Source: Voacanga thouarsii (lineage: Eukaryota; Streptophyta; Magnoliopsida; Gentianales; Apocynaceae). Taken from it: a DNA stretch of 64,000 nucleotides. Position 1 is the stretch's first letter, and each line of letters begins with the position of its first letter. This document shows positions 35,416 to 46,649 of this stretch, piece after piece. The translations under genes were made by a program, and so were the position numbers. The stretch covers positions 1,657,001 through 1,721,000 of the forward strand of contig JANUWF010001059.1 of the NCBI GenBank assembly GCA_026120185.1. The letters run 5' to 3'. The notes beneath the pieces were generated by a model. The model was not told where the DNA came from. It made no database searches and worked only from the letters and a program-made list of their open reading frames with translations.

Positions 35416-36444
35416 GATTTAACATAAAAATGATGTTTGGCGTAGGTTTATCAGTAAACGACTAATGGTACATTGAAAACGATAGAAACGATGGTCGAAT
35501 AGCCGTGAACGGGAAAAGTTAATTGGGATACAAGGTGAGTTCCTTTGATTTCTAAAACCTTTTGAAAACTAGTGTGCTTCACTTTTCCATGAAATGCTAT
35601 GTTTTATACCATTTTGAAAATCCCTAAATATATTTAAGGTTATCTGAGCAAGATTTATTCTTATGCCATTTTGGGCTCGAATGAACTTCTTATTTAGCTT
35701 GGAAACCTTAATGGATGATTAAAGCATGAATTTGTAAATTTAGTTCTTTTTAGATTAAACACTTGGGATTTTTAGAAAATGGTTATTTTTTAAATCAGGT
35801 ATTCACAAATTGACTAGAATGCCCTTATTGGAACATTTTATGGAAATATGTTTGGAATCTTTAAATTTAATCCTCTTTTTGGATTAGAACTCTAGATTCT
35901 TGGAAAAAGTTCTTTTTGAAATTTGAAATTTGATAAATGATTCAAATGTCTTTATTGAAATATTTTATGAAAACCATTAGAATCGAGTATTCGGTAAATG
36001 ACCAAAATATACTTATTAGAATTCTTGTGAACATTTTTCAAATCGGGTAAGTGTAAGAATACCCTTAAAAAGTCTTTTTGGAATCAGGTATGGGTAAAAT
36101 GACCTGAATATGCTAGGAAATGATTTTTCTGATCGAGTATTGAAACGATCATATTATTTCCTGATATAGTTAATGCCTTTCTAACATATTATGAGATTAA
36201 CAATGCACTTGAGTTTGAACGTATTACCAAGTACTCAATTTCTTGAATATCTTGAATATGAAATATCTCGTGTGATCTTTTCAATTTTCAAATCCTGATT
36301 TTTGCAAAGTGTTTTCTTGAAATGGAAACATGGTTTCCTGATGTGCTTAAGTACGGGCCTTCTATATGGATTTGGAAACATGACGAACAATATACATCTT
36401 AAACTCATGATTTTTTGAATTTTTCAATCTTTGAATCCAATGCA

Positions 36445-36590
36445 TGACTAACTTGAATACTTAGCGTAAGCACTAACTTGAATACTTGGCGTATGCACTA
36501 ACTTGAATACTTAGTGTATGCGCTAAGTTGAATACTTGGCGTATGTGCTAACTTGAATACTTGACGTAAGTACTAACTTGATTTAAGTAG
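36445..36590 (+). repeat. 25-bp minisatellite in the solo LTR
   Basis: Five to six regular units of ACTTGAATACTTGGCGTATG-CACTA, the same unit as in the LTR segments at 21595-21777 and 25200-25330. Confidence 0.9.
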
Positions 36591-37197
36591 TACGCTGCCG
36601 TATACATATCTTCCAGTGATGCACAGTTGAGTGCTGTAGGCTACGATCTAAGTATAATGATACGTGGCGCTGAAGGTGAAGCCTTGCGAGCTTTACATGC
36701 AAGCCGACCTTCTATTGAAAAAGTGCTTGTGGTTTGAAAATTGAGGCAATAATTTGAAAGGGAAATAGAGTTTTCCAAAAATGATTGAGTCTAAATAAAC
36801 TCTTCTTTAGAGAGTTTAAGAATTGCTCTTAGTAGGAAAATGATACACTTTTTCACAAAAGTTTTATGTGCTCTGATTCTTTCATAAAACAGTAGCACAC
36901 ACAAGATTCATTGAGCTTTTTGCTCACACGTGAGTTATCTCTTTTGAAAAATTTAGGATAAGAGGTGCAACAAAAATGTGATGGACTCCCAGAGGCTTAT
37001 ACTACATCTTAGACCTATTACACTTGTGAGTGTATGTATTAAAAACTAAATTCTTTTACTTTTTTATTTTGGAAAAAGATCCACTGCCTATTGAGTGAAG
37101 TTTGTTATAAAGACTCCTTATTTGAGCAATCAGACGGGGTGACATCCCATAAAGTTATAGGCCACTATGTTATGGAAATATAGGGTGTTACAGGTGT

Positions 37198-37650
37198 TGA
37201 AGTAGTTGAGGAGGAATTGAAATTAAGAGTTGAAGTAGAGAAGGGAGCTCTAAAATAAAGGAAGAATAATGAGAGTTGGCTAGAAATGGTGCATGAACAA
37301 ATGAGGAATGAAGTTAGTGTGAGTAAGCCATCTAGTCCAACCTTGCATAAAAACCCTAAGACTAGAGATGAAAAGATGATAGAGAAAGTCAAAGCCTAGT
37401 TGGGATCACAAAAGTGTAGGGACATCAAATGCTACAGGTGTCTAGGATATGGGCATTCCTTCTAAGAGTGTCCAAACAAGAAGATAGTGCTCAAAAATGA
37501 CCAAGCTAATATCTCATTCGATGACGAAAAATGTGGTGAGGCAATGGAGGGAAAATTTAAAGGAGAAGAAAGTAGAAAAAGGGGAATTATGATTGAACCC
37601 ACTTGTTCATTGATTGGTGTAGCAATGGAAATTAAAAATGCTTGTAAGGG
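37198..37650 (+). pseudogene. Ty3 gag C-terminus with fourth zinc knuckle
   Basis: This continues the gag broken at 33434 with a Glu/Val-rich helical segment. Then comes IKCYRCLGYGHSF*ECP, a C-x2-C-x4-H-x4-C knuckle at 37430-37471 interrupted by one stop. The linker after it (ISFDDEKCGEAMEGKF) leads to the protease in another frame. Confidence 0.75.
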
Positions 37651-38497
37651 TATGGAAGAAGGAGAAAATTTATAAAGAGAGAATATATTTTTTTTCAAGG
37701 TGTCAAATCAAACAAACACTATGTAGTGTCCTTATTAATGGAGGGAGTTGTAAAAATATGATTAGTGCTACATTGGTGGAGGAGTTAGGAATAGAAACCT
37801 TGAAACACCCTAGACCTTACAAGTTACAATGGTTGAACAATTGTGGATAAGTGAAGATGAAAAAATAAGCCAGTGTTGCCATTGATATGGGGAAGTATAA
37901 GGATGAAGTGGTTTGTGATGTATTTCCCATACATGTAGGGCATATTTTGTTGCAAAGACCTTTGTTGCTTGATAGAGATGTGGTCCATGAAGGGAAGGGA
38001 AACACTTATTCTTTGAGGAAAGATGGAAAGAAGATCACTGTACTTCCCTTATCCTCTAGAGTGGTTTTGAGAGATCAAAATATGTTGAGGGAAAAGAAAA
38101 AGGAAAGGAGAGAGGGAAAGGAGAGGAAAAAGAAGATGAGTGTGAAAAAAAATGAGGAGAAAAAAGGAGAGAAGAGGGAAGGACAACAGAAGGGGGAACA
38201 AGAGGTTGAGGTGAGAGAAGAAAGAGAGATAAAAATTAAGAAAATGAGGGAAAATAGGGATGAGAGGATAGTGACCACCTAAAGTTTGAGAGAAAAAGAA
38301 AAGAGAGACAAAAAAGGAAATGAGAAAAGAAAAGAGAGTGGAGGTAAAATGAGAGGAAAAATATGGGTAGTGAAAAGAAGAATCAAAGAGGTTAATGAGG
38401 GACCAAGGCAAGATATTTTACCTACACAACATTACTCTTATTTGAAATCTTGTATAGGTTTTGATTCAAAAATGAATCCTTTCCAAGAAGGGGTAAA
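37650..38497 (+). pseudogene. Ty3 aspartic protease fused to polyprotein tail, RT and integrase missing
   Basis: A single frame with a few stops reads LCSVLINGGSCKNMISATLV, EELGIETLKHPRPYKLQWLN, then DMGKYKDEVVCDVFPIHVGH and ILLQRPLLLDRDVVHEGKGN. This is a retropepsin of plant Ty3 elements with the catalytic D-G-G-S changed to N-G-G-S and the ILLGRP box to ILLQRP. A Lys/Glu-rich linker of about 120 residues follows (38080-38350). The frame then reaches FDSKMNPFQEGVND, which resembles the extreme C-terminus of such polyproteins, just before the 3' LTR. RT, RNase H and integrase are absent. The antisense ORFs over the linker are shadows. Confidence 0.75.
38481..38497 (+). other. Polypurine tract of the Ty3 element
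   Basis: CCAAGAAGGGGTAAA directly before the 3' LTR start TGATAGGAATTG at 38498. Confidence 0.65.
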
Positions 38498-39604
38498 TGA
38501 TAGGAATTGCTGTAGGCCTAAACTCCATCTAAAGAAGGGGGAAGGGCGATCAAGCCACAATTCATGGCTCCTTGGAAAAAGACGATCTTCGAGAGGATTC
38601 AAGAAGGTTTTCAAGAGAACAAATTTAACAAAACTAGGTCCAAGAAGATTATAAAGAGATGAATAGAAAATGAAGGGCCAAAAGACGCACAACGTAAGTA
38701 ACAATCCATGTGAAGGATCAAACTAAGTTTCAAACAAGGATTAAAAGCCAAAGGAGTATCAAAAAGAGCTCAAAATGACCAATATTTCATTTGAAAGATC
38801 ATGGAAACATAGAAAAATGGAATGGAGGTCTAAGGAGCAGGTTTTGAAGCACAATAAAATGGGGTATGACGACCAGACTAAAGCTGGTGCCAGCCCTAAG
38901 CCCGAAACTATCTCTGGCCTAAAGCTGGCATGTGTTTTGCCCCAGATAGAACACAGCCGGCACCAGCTGTGCATGCCAGAACCAACATCGGCCCTGGTCG
39001 GGCCAATCCCGACTTTTTTCCTATTTTTTGTATTTTCAGCCCTTCACTTATAATTTAATTTTCACGACTTTTATTATATTTTAATCTATTTTAAAGCATG
39101 TAATAGGGCCTCAAAGCTTGTATTAAGGATATTTAATGGTTAGGATTAGTTTTCCAATTAGTTTAGGGCAAGGCATCTATATATATGCCATTATAACTCT
39201 TGTAAAAATAACTTTTGGAGACATTAGATATTTTGGGAATTCAAGAACTCTTTTGAGAGTTTGATGTTGGTGATTCCCACAAACATCAAGTCTAGTTCAA
39301 AGGATGTAGTTACACCTTTGATTTTATCTCTAAATCTTAAGGGATTATCTCAGCTTCTTCTTTATTCTTATGTTCTAGGTTGCCTAGTATGTTTAATAGG
39401 ATTGAGTTAGGTGCCTTCAAATTCCTATCCTTGGTATTCTAATCTTTGATAGATTACAGTGTTAGGGTGTCTTTGAAGTAGGCCAGATTTATAATGTCAC
39501 AATAGTGTTATTTCCTAGCATTTTAGTGTTCTTGTGTATGGGTTTGATAGGGTTCTTGTTCTTGAGTTCAATCCATAATTTTTGTTCTTCTCAAGATCAT
39601 ATCA
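38498..39604 (+). mobile_element. 3' LTR of the gag-protease Ty3 element
   Basis: It matches 30313-31348 along most of its length, and starts TGATAGGAATTGCTGTAGGC and ends GATCATATCA. It retains a patch of GC-rich words (AGCTGGTGCCAGC, AGCCGGCACCAGCT, 38880-39010) that is partly deleted in the 5' LTR, and a TATA-like TATATATAT at 39178-39186. Confidence 0.9.
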
Positions 39605-39627
39605 AGTAGCCCTATCTCTAGGCACTA

Positions 39628-39673
<46 letters not shown>

Positions 39674-39942
39674 GGCAAGTGGCCTAAGGAAGTCTAACTT
39701 CCCTTGGCCGCCATTATTTTTTATATCTTGGCTACCTTTATTTCTTACTTTTGTGTGTTTCTTCATTTTCTTCCATTTTTGCTCCATTATTCTTCCTTTT
39801 GTTCAATTTCATCTCCCTTTCTTGTTTTCTTTATTTACTACAAAACAAGATCAAAATGATATGGTGAGTAGTGAATTAAACAAGGATTTGCTACAATTAA
39901 AGCATAAATCAATAAAAACATGTATGTGATAAGCCCTAATCA
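39605..39942 (-). mobile_element. 5' LTR of the minus-strand element, part 2
   Basis: It resumes with AGTAGCCCTATCTCTAGG (sister LTR 25929) and ends in AAGCCCTAATCA, the complement of the LTR start. An (AC)n microsatellite at 39629-39670 sits at the point where the sister LTR's CCTAGG-word region should be. Confidence 0.85.
39629..39670. repeat. (AC)n microsatellite
   Basis: About 21 dinucleotide units. Confidence 0.95.
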
Positions 39943-40422
39943 ATTAGCATGTTTTTATTCTAAACTTTTGAATACTTAAATCAGTATGTTTTCACTCGAA
40001 ACCCCTGAGTACCTATTTTAGAATGTTTTCACATGAGAATTTCTGGACTAGTTTATCTATGTTGAGATTACTATTCATGAATTATTTTTTGTGGAAACAC
40101 ACTAGCACACATAGGACTCACTGAAACTTACGCTCAAACGTGTGTTATTTCTTTTGAAAAATTTTAGGGATTAGAACCGCAATGAAAGTGCAGTGTATTC
40201 CCAGATGCTCATGCTATATTTTTGATATGTTATACACTTGAGTATATGTATCAGATGTCAGATTCTATGTACTTTCCTATATTCAATAAAAAGTAGTTTT
40301 GAAAAAATTTCTACTGCCAATTAAGTAAAAGTTGTTATAAAGAACCCTTCTTTGAGCAATCAAATTAGGCAATATCCCATAAAGTTACTGCCCACTACAC
40401 CATGGAAGTATGGGATGTTACA
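39943..40422 (+). mobile_element. Del/Tekay-like 5' LTR, segment 3 of 3
   Basis: It opens with ATTAG, the target duplication of the nested element, and ends GGGATGTTACA. The stretch TTGTTATAAAGA...GGCAATATCCCA resembles the last 120 bases of the solo LTRs at 25199 and 37192, confirming that this is the LTR's 3' end. Confidence 0.85.
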
Positions 40423-40424
40423 AA

Positions 40425-40436
40425 CGGTGTCAGAGC
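40425..40436 (+). other. Primer binding site, decayed tRNA-iMet type
   Basis: CGGTGTCAGAGC, two transitions from TGGTATCAGAGC, two bases after the LTR end. Confidence 0.75.
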
Positions 40437-40871
40437 ATAGTGGAATCCATAATAAAGCTTCTGATGGGTAGAGTAGAGCCTCTAATGGGGCACGATATAG
40501 TACATCGATCCTAGTATATACTAATGTAGATTTATAGAGTTAGTGAATTTTATGGAGTCAGATATAAGGATAGATGACCTATATAAATTTGGGGTATCCA
40601 AGTTGGACATAATCTCTTCTAATGAGTTAGAAGGAGAGAAAGTTGAGACAATCCTGATACATTCTTAAAAAAGGTCTACGATCGTAAAATTGGATAACAG
40701 TGAAAAAGTTGAGGTTAGGGAGGCCTCATATTTGATCTATTTAAAGAAGTATTTACTAATGTTGAAATTTTCATTTTGGGATTAGTAATAGTGAGATGAT
40801 AAGTAAAAGTGATTGAACACTTAATAGCCCAGTGTGTATAGTGCAATATGAAGTAGGCAGAGAAGGATATG
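40437..40871 (+). mobile_element. Collapsed internal region of the Del/Tekay-like element
   Basis: Only about 450 bases separate the primer site from the next LTR. No gag or pol block is readable; the last bases (GAAGTAGGCAGAGAAGGATA) are purine-rich and could be the polypurine tract. Confidence 0.55.
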
Positions 40872-43800
40872 TGTAATACCTTGCATTTTAAAACCTTGGA
40901 TGGCTACTACTTTTGATAGAATAAGAGTTTGTATCAGTGCCCAGAACAAGAAAAGATTAGTGTACATGATGAACATTTTTGTGCAATAAAAATATGCAAG
41001 GACCTAGATGTAATTTTAAATTTGTTCTACCCGTACCTTGTATAATTCAATACATGTCTACTTTATATAGAGTGAGAGTTTGGGGGTATGCTCAGAACAA
41101 AAATTGATCAGTACGATGAGACGAGTATTCTCGTATAAATTGAGTTATTAGGGGCAGTATTGTAAATTTGATCGCAAATTGGGAAAAGCCTAATAAAGAG
41201 TTTTAGGACTCTAGATTTTATTACTAAATACAATAAAATGAGTAGACTTTACTGGTCAAATAATGCCTCTTGATAAAAATAAATATATTGATCCGAATTT
41301 TAGTTCATTTCTGAGCAAATTTGGAAATGCGGTCAAAATCCGAACACATGGCACTGTGTGATTGATGGAAAGGGATAAGTGTCAAATTATGAGAGGTTGT
41401 ATGAAATATTCATGCAATATTAACTTAATAAAGAAGCTTGGTAAAATAATTAAGAAAATAGGAGAAAAATATAAATTGCAACAATTGTCGATAGCCCACA
41501 ATGCATTTAATGCATTTTGAGCTAATTGGTCACAATGTTGACAAACTAATGGCAGTCAAGAAGAGGGAGAAACAGCCAAGGGAAATAAAAGAAGAAGAGA
41601 GGATGAAAAGGAAAGAAAAAGAAAGAAAAAGTTGGAAAAAATTGAGAGAAAATAGGAAAAAGATAGAGAAAGGTGTTCTTGAGAAGAAAAAGGAGAACTT
41701 GGAGAAAATCAAGCTTGGGGAATCATATAAACCAGGTAAAAGCCTATAATCTATGAATTAAAGTTGTAAATTTCATTGTGAGGATCGTTTTGATATGAAT
41801 TTTAATGGATATGATTATGCCTGGAAGAATCTTTATGCTTGGTGAAAATTTGTGTGAGTGAATGTGCCGGATTATTTGAGTAACAATGTACTATGTTTTA
41901 TATGGTAGATGGAAGTATTTTGATGGCGATTTGAATAGTTATTCATGGTTTTAGAGGAAGATGGTGAAATTGAAAAGAAAAGGAAGCTTGAATGATTAAA
42001 GAATATGCAAAATAGCTATTTTGTGTAATATGGTTGATTATGTATTGCTTAAATCTGAAAATCGGAGGAATTGGAGATGTTTTGAAGGGAAATAAAGTGG
42101 ATTAAGTTCTCCATAGATACTATAAACCAAGGACAACAAGGAGGTGATGTTATTTTGTGGAAATGGGTTAAAACGAAGAAACTTCTGCGGCTGTTTTGCC
42201 CCAGTATTTTCTGGACAACTTTGGGGATATGGAAATGGAATTCATAGTATGTAGTTAAAGGTTTAACAAGTGTTTTGATATAAAATAGAGGCTAATCAGA
42301 GTTGTGGATCAAAATTTATGCAGAAAACAAAATGGTGTACTAAAAGTCTAAAATGCAGAATTTTGTTAAAATGAAGTGAACTCAAAAAAAGGTTTATTTA
42401 CTGAAATAGAGGAATGAAAAGGATGAGAATCGTGAAGGGATTTTAAACTTTAAAGAAAAAGGAAATATGGAAATGAGAAATGGAAGAATTGAATGTACAA
42501 TAGATGTTTATATATGCGTTTTATTTAATGAGAAAATTGGGGGGCAGGGGGTTAGGAAATGAGTAATGTCCTTGTATTGATGTTAGTTGAATGTTGGTTG
42601 CTCACGTTAAGCATTTGGGTAACTAGCTAGACACGATATCTATTCAACTATAATAATATAAGACATGACATGAGTCTTTTTTGTTTTCTAAAAGAATAAA
42701 TGCTAGTATGCTTTACATTTTATGAATGAATGCATTATGAACCATTTGCATATTCCTGAACAAGTATGGTTTTTTTTCGCAAGAAAATAATATTACACCA
42801 TATCAGGCTTTAATAAATATTATACTTGGCTTGGAAACCTAAAAAGTAATGAAAGTGTGTATTTTTTAAATTAGTTCCCTTTTCGAATTAAAGTTCAAGA
42901 TTTTGAAATATAATCATTCTTGAAATCGGGTATTCGAGAAATGACTAGAATACTCTTATTATGTCACTTTATAGTGCGAAAAGGATTTCTTATCCTTTTT
43001 CCCTATGGATTTGGAAAACAATCTCTTGGTATGAGATCAACTTTTAGAAAATGATATTTTGGCCCCTAAAAATGTTTTATTTGGAATTCCCTCAACAAAG
43101 TGATGTTGATACTGGTCTTGTGAACTAGTAAAGATATTGAGTACTCAGCAAGAGCTTCGATCTTTGTACTAGCCTGCGTTAGAGTTAGACAGCCCCAAGT
43201 ACCCTAACTACTACTAGAGATCGTCTTAATCCAAACGGGGCAACAGGACATTAAGCTTAGCCATCCTGACTAGCCGTGTAGCACCTGTTAATTGGCTATA
43301 CCATGAATGCATTTTATTTTGGGTTGTTCATGGTTATTGGACGCGGACACCTAGTGTGTTCAATCCCGTGCCACCTCATGGTGACTGACGTCAGGAATAA
43401 GACCTCTAGACGGTGGCAAGTAAAATATTCAGGTTTGAGATATTGTGCTGATACACACTTACCAATCGGACAATGCACAGTTGAGTACTATAGCTATGTG
43501 ACCTAGTACAATAAGACTGCGATGCCGAAGATGAAACCTTGTAAGTTTTCCACACGAGCCGACCTTCTATTGAGAGAAGTACTCACATTTCTGAAAATTG
43601 GGCTATTGGCTATGAAATGAAATACAGTTTTTCCAAATATGAATGAATTCCAAGAAACTCCGTCTTAGAGAGGTTTGGAATTATTTTTAGTGGAAAAATG
43701 AAAAGTTTCTCTCTTGCAAAACCATTGATTCCTTACTTTACCTGATTCAACAAGCATTAGCACACACTTGTGACTCTTTGAGTGATTTTCACTTATACGT

Positions 43801-43883
43801 GTCTTTTCCTTTTATGTTTTAGGATGTGGAACTTGTGATTGTGCAACTAGAGATGATAACACAGCTTAGGTCCGAATACCCTA
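40872..43883 (+). mobile_element. Del/Tekay-like 3' LTR, truncated by another LTR
   Basis: It starts TGTAATACCTTGCATTTT and follows the family order: GTTCTACCCGTA block, purine-rich tract (41570-41715), donor-like CCAG|GTAAAAG at 41736, and the TGACGTCA block at 43355-43400. It is interrupted at 43884, and its terminal part is not found downstream. It is fairly diverged from the 5' LTR, so the two may derive from different insertions. Confidence 0.75.
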
Positions 43884-44127
43884 TGTGAAACCCCACCTAA
43901 AGCCAACCTTAGAGTAAGGGGGTTGGGATGCATATCATATCATTTTGCATAAAAATATACTTTTTGAATGATTTTATGTGCTTTAGAATTGTGGGTTATT
44001 AGTTAAATGTCTTATTTATGCTTATTGGGTAGGAAGGGTAAAAAGATAATTTTTCTTGATGTCAAAATAGGAAGATGGCTAGAGGTTTAGATAAGAAGAA
44101 TATTTGGATGAGAAAATAAGAACAAGA

Positions 44128-44198
44128 GTTAGTATGGCTAAGTGGTTATAGCTTTGGAATTAATCTCTAAGGTTATAAGTTCAAATCCCATCTCTTAA
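44128..44198 (+). other. tRNA-like sequence inside the LTR (copy A)
   Basis: The A box is TGGCTAAGTGG at 44135-44145, followed by TTATAGC as in a D arm. An anticodon-type arm can pair TTGGA with TCTAA around the 7-base loop ATTAATC. The B box is AGTTCAAATCC at 44178-44188 with a T-arm-like context. The acceptor stem pairs poorly, so it is not a functional tRNA gene. The same unit lies at 62806-62876 at the same offset. Confidence 0.65.
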
Positions 44199-45750
44199 GT
44201 TTTATTCATGATTATCTTAACTATGTTTGAATTTTTTATTTTCTTATATTCCTTATAGATAGGAATATTGTCTTAAGGGAGACATGAAGAGAATGTCCAG
44301 ATCATATAATCATGCCCTTAAAAGAATTTTGGAGGAATTCTTGTCCTTTTTATTATCTCTAGTTTTGTCCTAACATTTTCATAATTTAAATCATCCAAAA
44401 TCCATTAATTCTCTTCTTTTAATTCCAAAAATTCTGTGATAATTATTTGGCCTTGAATTTTGAAAAGTAGTCTTGAGGGATAGGGGAATGACTGAAAATA
44501 GGAGAGGAATTACGATGGGTTCCCGAGAGAAATAAATCACCATGGTTAACCCTTCAATCCTACCTTCATGTTGTTCATATTTTTAGTGAAGGAAAATCTT
44601 GAAATTTTCCAGAATTGTTGCAGAACAGCTTTCGAAAAATTCAGCCAATAACCCTACCCATTTGCTACCAGGAAAATAGTCATTTTATGTGGCTTGAAGG
44701 CTGAAAATTCAGTGCAATTTTTGAATTGTTCAAACTGCACAAAAATCAGAAAAAATTCATGCACAATTTGCAGCTTATGAAACTGTACTTGAAGCTGTCT
44801 TTTTGTCATCAATTCAGCTAGAACCCCCTCTGTTTTTCTCTAGAAAAAAGGCTGGAAAACCACCCTTAAAAGACCCTCAAACACCTAAAAAAAAAAAAGA
44901 TGCAAATCAGGCCAAGTAAATGCAGAAAATTCTACACCAAAAGTCACCAACCTTCGAAACCTTGAACAAGTTGAAACCAGAAAAATTTCCAGTTTTGTCT
45001 CTCAATGCCAAGGCCGAAAAACACCCTTCAAATCTCTGGAAATTGGACCTTGTTCAGCCATGGACTGAACACCATTGACCTCCACACTTACCTTGAGTGG
45101 TTGGACTCCATAATCACACCTCAAAAAGCACCTAAGATTACTCTATCCAAAACTCTTTCGAACTTCAAAATAATTCCAAAATTTTGCTACATTGAAACAC
45201 TCTTGTACCAAGTGAACAAACCAGAATTTTCTCTGCCATCATAGGCTGAATTTTGGCCAGCCATATAACCTGAACAGCCTTCATTCATTTCAGCAAAGAA
45301 ACCTTCCTTGATCAATCACCATTAGCTAATCTTCTATCTCAAATAACTCCTCATTTTTCTCCATTTGAATTTCAAAAAAATCTGAACACCCTCTCTCCAT
45401 CTAGTTGAATACTGAAACTCCTATCTACTCCATACCATTCAGCCAATAGGATTCCAGAATTTCGTAGCCTTTTCTCTCAAAACTCTCTCAAAACACCAAG
45501 AACACACACTACACTTTTTCAAGCCTAAACCTATCCTAAATACCTCCAATCATTCCCAAATACTCCAGATCACTCATACATAATCCCTAGACTTCATTTC
45601 TGGCCTTTATAACACAAAAATCACACAAAAGAGAATTAACGGATCAAAATCGGATTTTTTCTTGAAGGTCTCAAGAACATCAAAAAGGTAAAATAAGAAC
45701 AACCTTCTTGTTCTTCCTCTTCTATTCAATTTTTGATTTTCCATTCTAAT

Positions 45751-45751
<1 letters not shown>

Positions 45752-45790
<39 letters not shown>
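45752..45790. repeat. (CT)n microsatellite in the LTR
   Basis: About 19 units, following CTAATG. An interrupted equivalent is at 63329-63364 in the second LTR of the family. Confidence 0.95.
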
Positions 45791-45793
<3 letters not shown>

Positions 45794-46320
45794 CGAAATG
45801 GTTGATCAACCATAGCTGTTTTTCCTTTGGACTACTAAAGACTCTCAAACGCGTGGACCTTCTTTAGTCTTCATCAAGTGATCGACTATCAAGTATTTCT
45901 TCTTAAATCCTCTCTTTTTATTTATGAATTTATGCCTTTTAGATGTTAATAAGAAGATTGAATATAAATAGGGGATTGAGTATATGTATATGGATGAAGG
46001 GGATCGAGTTAGGACATGAGGATTGATATATATGCCTAAGATATATGTATTTTTCTTTTGGATCAATATATGTTCATCATGTTTAATGAGAGGTATGGAT
46101 GTATAAAGCATGTTAGATGTTATGTCACCTATGGTGAATAGGCTTTTATGTTCTTATTTCCATTGAAGCCATGAATGATGAATATGCCTAGAAGGAAATT
46201 AGCCTTGTGATAGTATGTGTTAATTCAAGCATGTGTTCATGAATCTTGTCTAGCAATAGGAAAATCATGGTGAAAGATTATTTTCTTATTAATCCTAGGT
46301 TATTTTTATTAACAAATTTT

Positions 46321-46649
46321 ATTACTTTTACTACTATATTTTTCTCTATGAAATTCGAAATTACTAGGATGGTTTGGAATAGAATATTAAATAGAATATT
46401 AATATTTTCTTAGTCAAATAAATAATATCTTTTATTAAAAATTATATATATAATAATAAATAAGATCTTTTATATAAATAATAGTAATAAATAAAATATC
46501 AGAATTAATTACTGACCTTATAGCTGTTAAAACTTTTACCTATATCCATAAATATTATTTATATTAAAATTTATTTGTTATTTATTAATTAAAATTTTAA
46601 TATAATTAATTCATTATTAATTTTATTATTTATTACTAATTATTTATTA
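46321..46649. other. Very AT-rich stretch without a gene
   Basis: Mostly A and T with ATTATTTATTA-type runs. It may be the end of the previous LTR or a decayed insertion. No coding or structural signal is supported. Confidence 0.4.

Larger units (their letters stand above)
33435..37192 (+). mobile_element. Solo Del/Tekay-like LTR (3758 bp) inside gag
   Basis: It starts TGTAACAACCCCCAC and ends GGGTGTTACA, with a perfect GGTGT duplication at 33430-33434 and 37193-37197. Removing it rejoins the gag frame across D-G-V-E-V-V. It has the family's GTTCTACCCGTA block, donor-like motifs at 34491 and 35535, a patch of GTCGG/CGTCGGCT words (35320-35415) and the 25-bp repeat array (36445-36590). The 60-73-residue ORFs inside are not recognisable genes. 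Confidence 0.95.
43884..46320 (+). mobile_element. LTR of a Ty3-like family carrying a tRNA-like sequence
   Basis: It starts TGTGAAACCCCACC; the shared block ACCTTAGAGTAAGGGGGTTG also opens the LTR at 62560. Both copies carry a tRNA-like segment about 250 bp in, a donor-like AAG|GTAAA (45688), a (CT)n run (45752-45790) and a GTCACC-TATGGTGAATAGG block. No internal region of its own follows; the right end merges into AT-rich sequence. Confidence 0.7.

Noticed and set aside
36445..36590. Regular 25-bp repeats as a CRISPR array
   Set aside because: Units are head to tail without unique spacers and lie inside a plant LTR.
38049..38411. 120-residue Ser/Phe/Leu-rich minus-strand ORF, membrane-like
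   Set aside because: Antisense of the Lys/Glu-rich linker after the Ty3 protease; the purine-rich sense strand makes the reverse frame look hydrophobic.
39582..39929. 115-residue ORF with a His-Thr run
   Set aside because: It reads through the (AC)n microsatellite and LTR sequence; no domain.
45607..45813. ORF with an Arg-Glu repeat
   Set aside because: Product of the (CT)n microsatellite read on the minus strand.
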